15,867 nt of DNA, taken from Alteromonas mediterranea DE (GTDB lineage Bacteria > Pseudomonadota > Gammaproteobacteria > Enterobacterales > Alteromonadaceae). The stretch lies in NCBI RefSeq assembly GCF_000020585.3, contig NC_011138.3, positions 4,329,518 to 4,345,384 on the forward strand, given 5' to 3'. The translations under genes were made by a program, and so were the position numbers. The notes beneath the pieces were generated by a model. That model searched no databases. It was given only the letters and a program-made list of their open reading frames with translations, and was not told where the DNA came from. Positions within the stretch are counted from its first letter, which is position 1; every line of letters begins with the position of its first letter. Of this stretch, positions 15,852 through 15,867 are shown piece by piece.

Positions 15852-15867
15852 ATGCCGAAAATTGATC
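15852..15867 (+). CDS. Start of a divergent gene, possibly nudE (cut by window edge)
   Basis: An ATG at 15852 opens a frame reading MPKID before the window ends, with a purine-rich GCGAGAGA just upstream as a weak ribosome binding site. In many gammaproteobacteria nudE (ADP compounds hydrolase, Nudix family) lies divergent from yrfG, and in some it lies near the gsp operon. The assignment rests on this context alone, because five residues cannot identify a protein. Confidence 0.4.

Overview
The window looks like chromosomal DNA of a marine gammaproteobacterium, most likely Alteromonas or a close relative. This rests on gene order, moderate GC content, very acidic proteins, and the appearance of the T2SS proteins and of YrfG, YjjX and Sad. 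It is an inference from recognition, not a database match. No mobile element, CRISPR array, rRNA or tRNA is visible.

Positions 1-11121 (+) carry a type II secretion system (T2SS) operon in canonical order: gspC (its 3' part only, cut by the window edge), D, E, F, G, H, I, J, K, L, M, N. From gspD onward the genes are packed with gaps of 0-5 nt or overlaps of 1-4 nt (TAATG, ATGA, GTGA). This fits one polycistronic mRNA with translational coupling. The products form the outer-membrane secretin (D), the clamp linking inner and outer membranes (C), the cytoplasmic ATPase (E), the inner-membrane platform (F, L, M), the pseudopilus (major G; minor H, I, J, K) and the accessory protein N. Prepilin peptidase GspO and a pilotin for GspD are not in the window.

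Positions 11122-12788: a short spacer with a perfect 8-bp hairpin separates gspN from a co-directional DUF945 (YdgA-like) gene at 11213-12646. A strong bidirectional intrinsic terminator at about 12730-12762 then separates it from the convergent gene on the minus strand.

Positions 12789-14177 (-) encode a Sad/YneI-type succinate-semialdehyde dehydrogenase. A 330-nt AT-rich noncoding stretch follows (14178-14507). It holds the leader of that gene and a probable terminator for the next minus-strand pair.

Positions 14508-15780 (-) hold yrfG (HAD-family GMP/IMP nucleotidase, TTG start) followed by yjjX (inosine/xanthosine triphosphatase). The first codons of a divergent + strand gene, probably nudE, begin at 15852. 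The nudE/yrfG/yjjX grouping looks like a small nucleotide-sanitation neighbourhood. The 71-nt divergent spacer contains a perfect 10-bp palindrome that could be an operator.

Most of the window is a well-known system. The points most worth a second look are the unusually long prepilin leaders of GspI (40 residues) and GspK (34 residues), the DUF945 gene at the end of the T2SS operon, and the palindrome between yrfG and the putative nudE.
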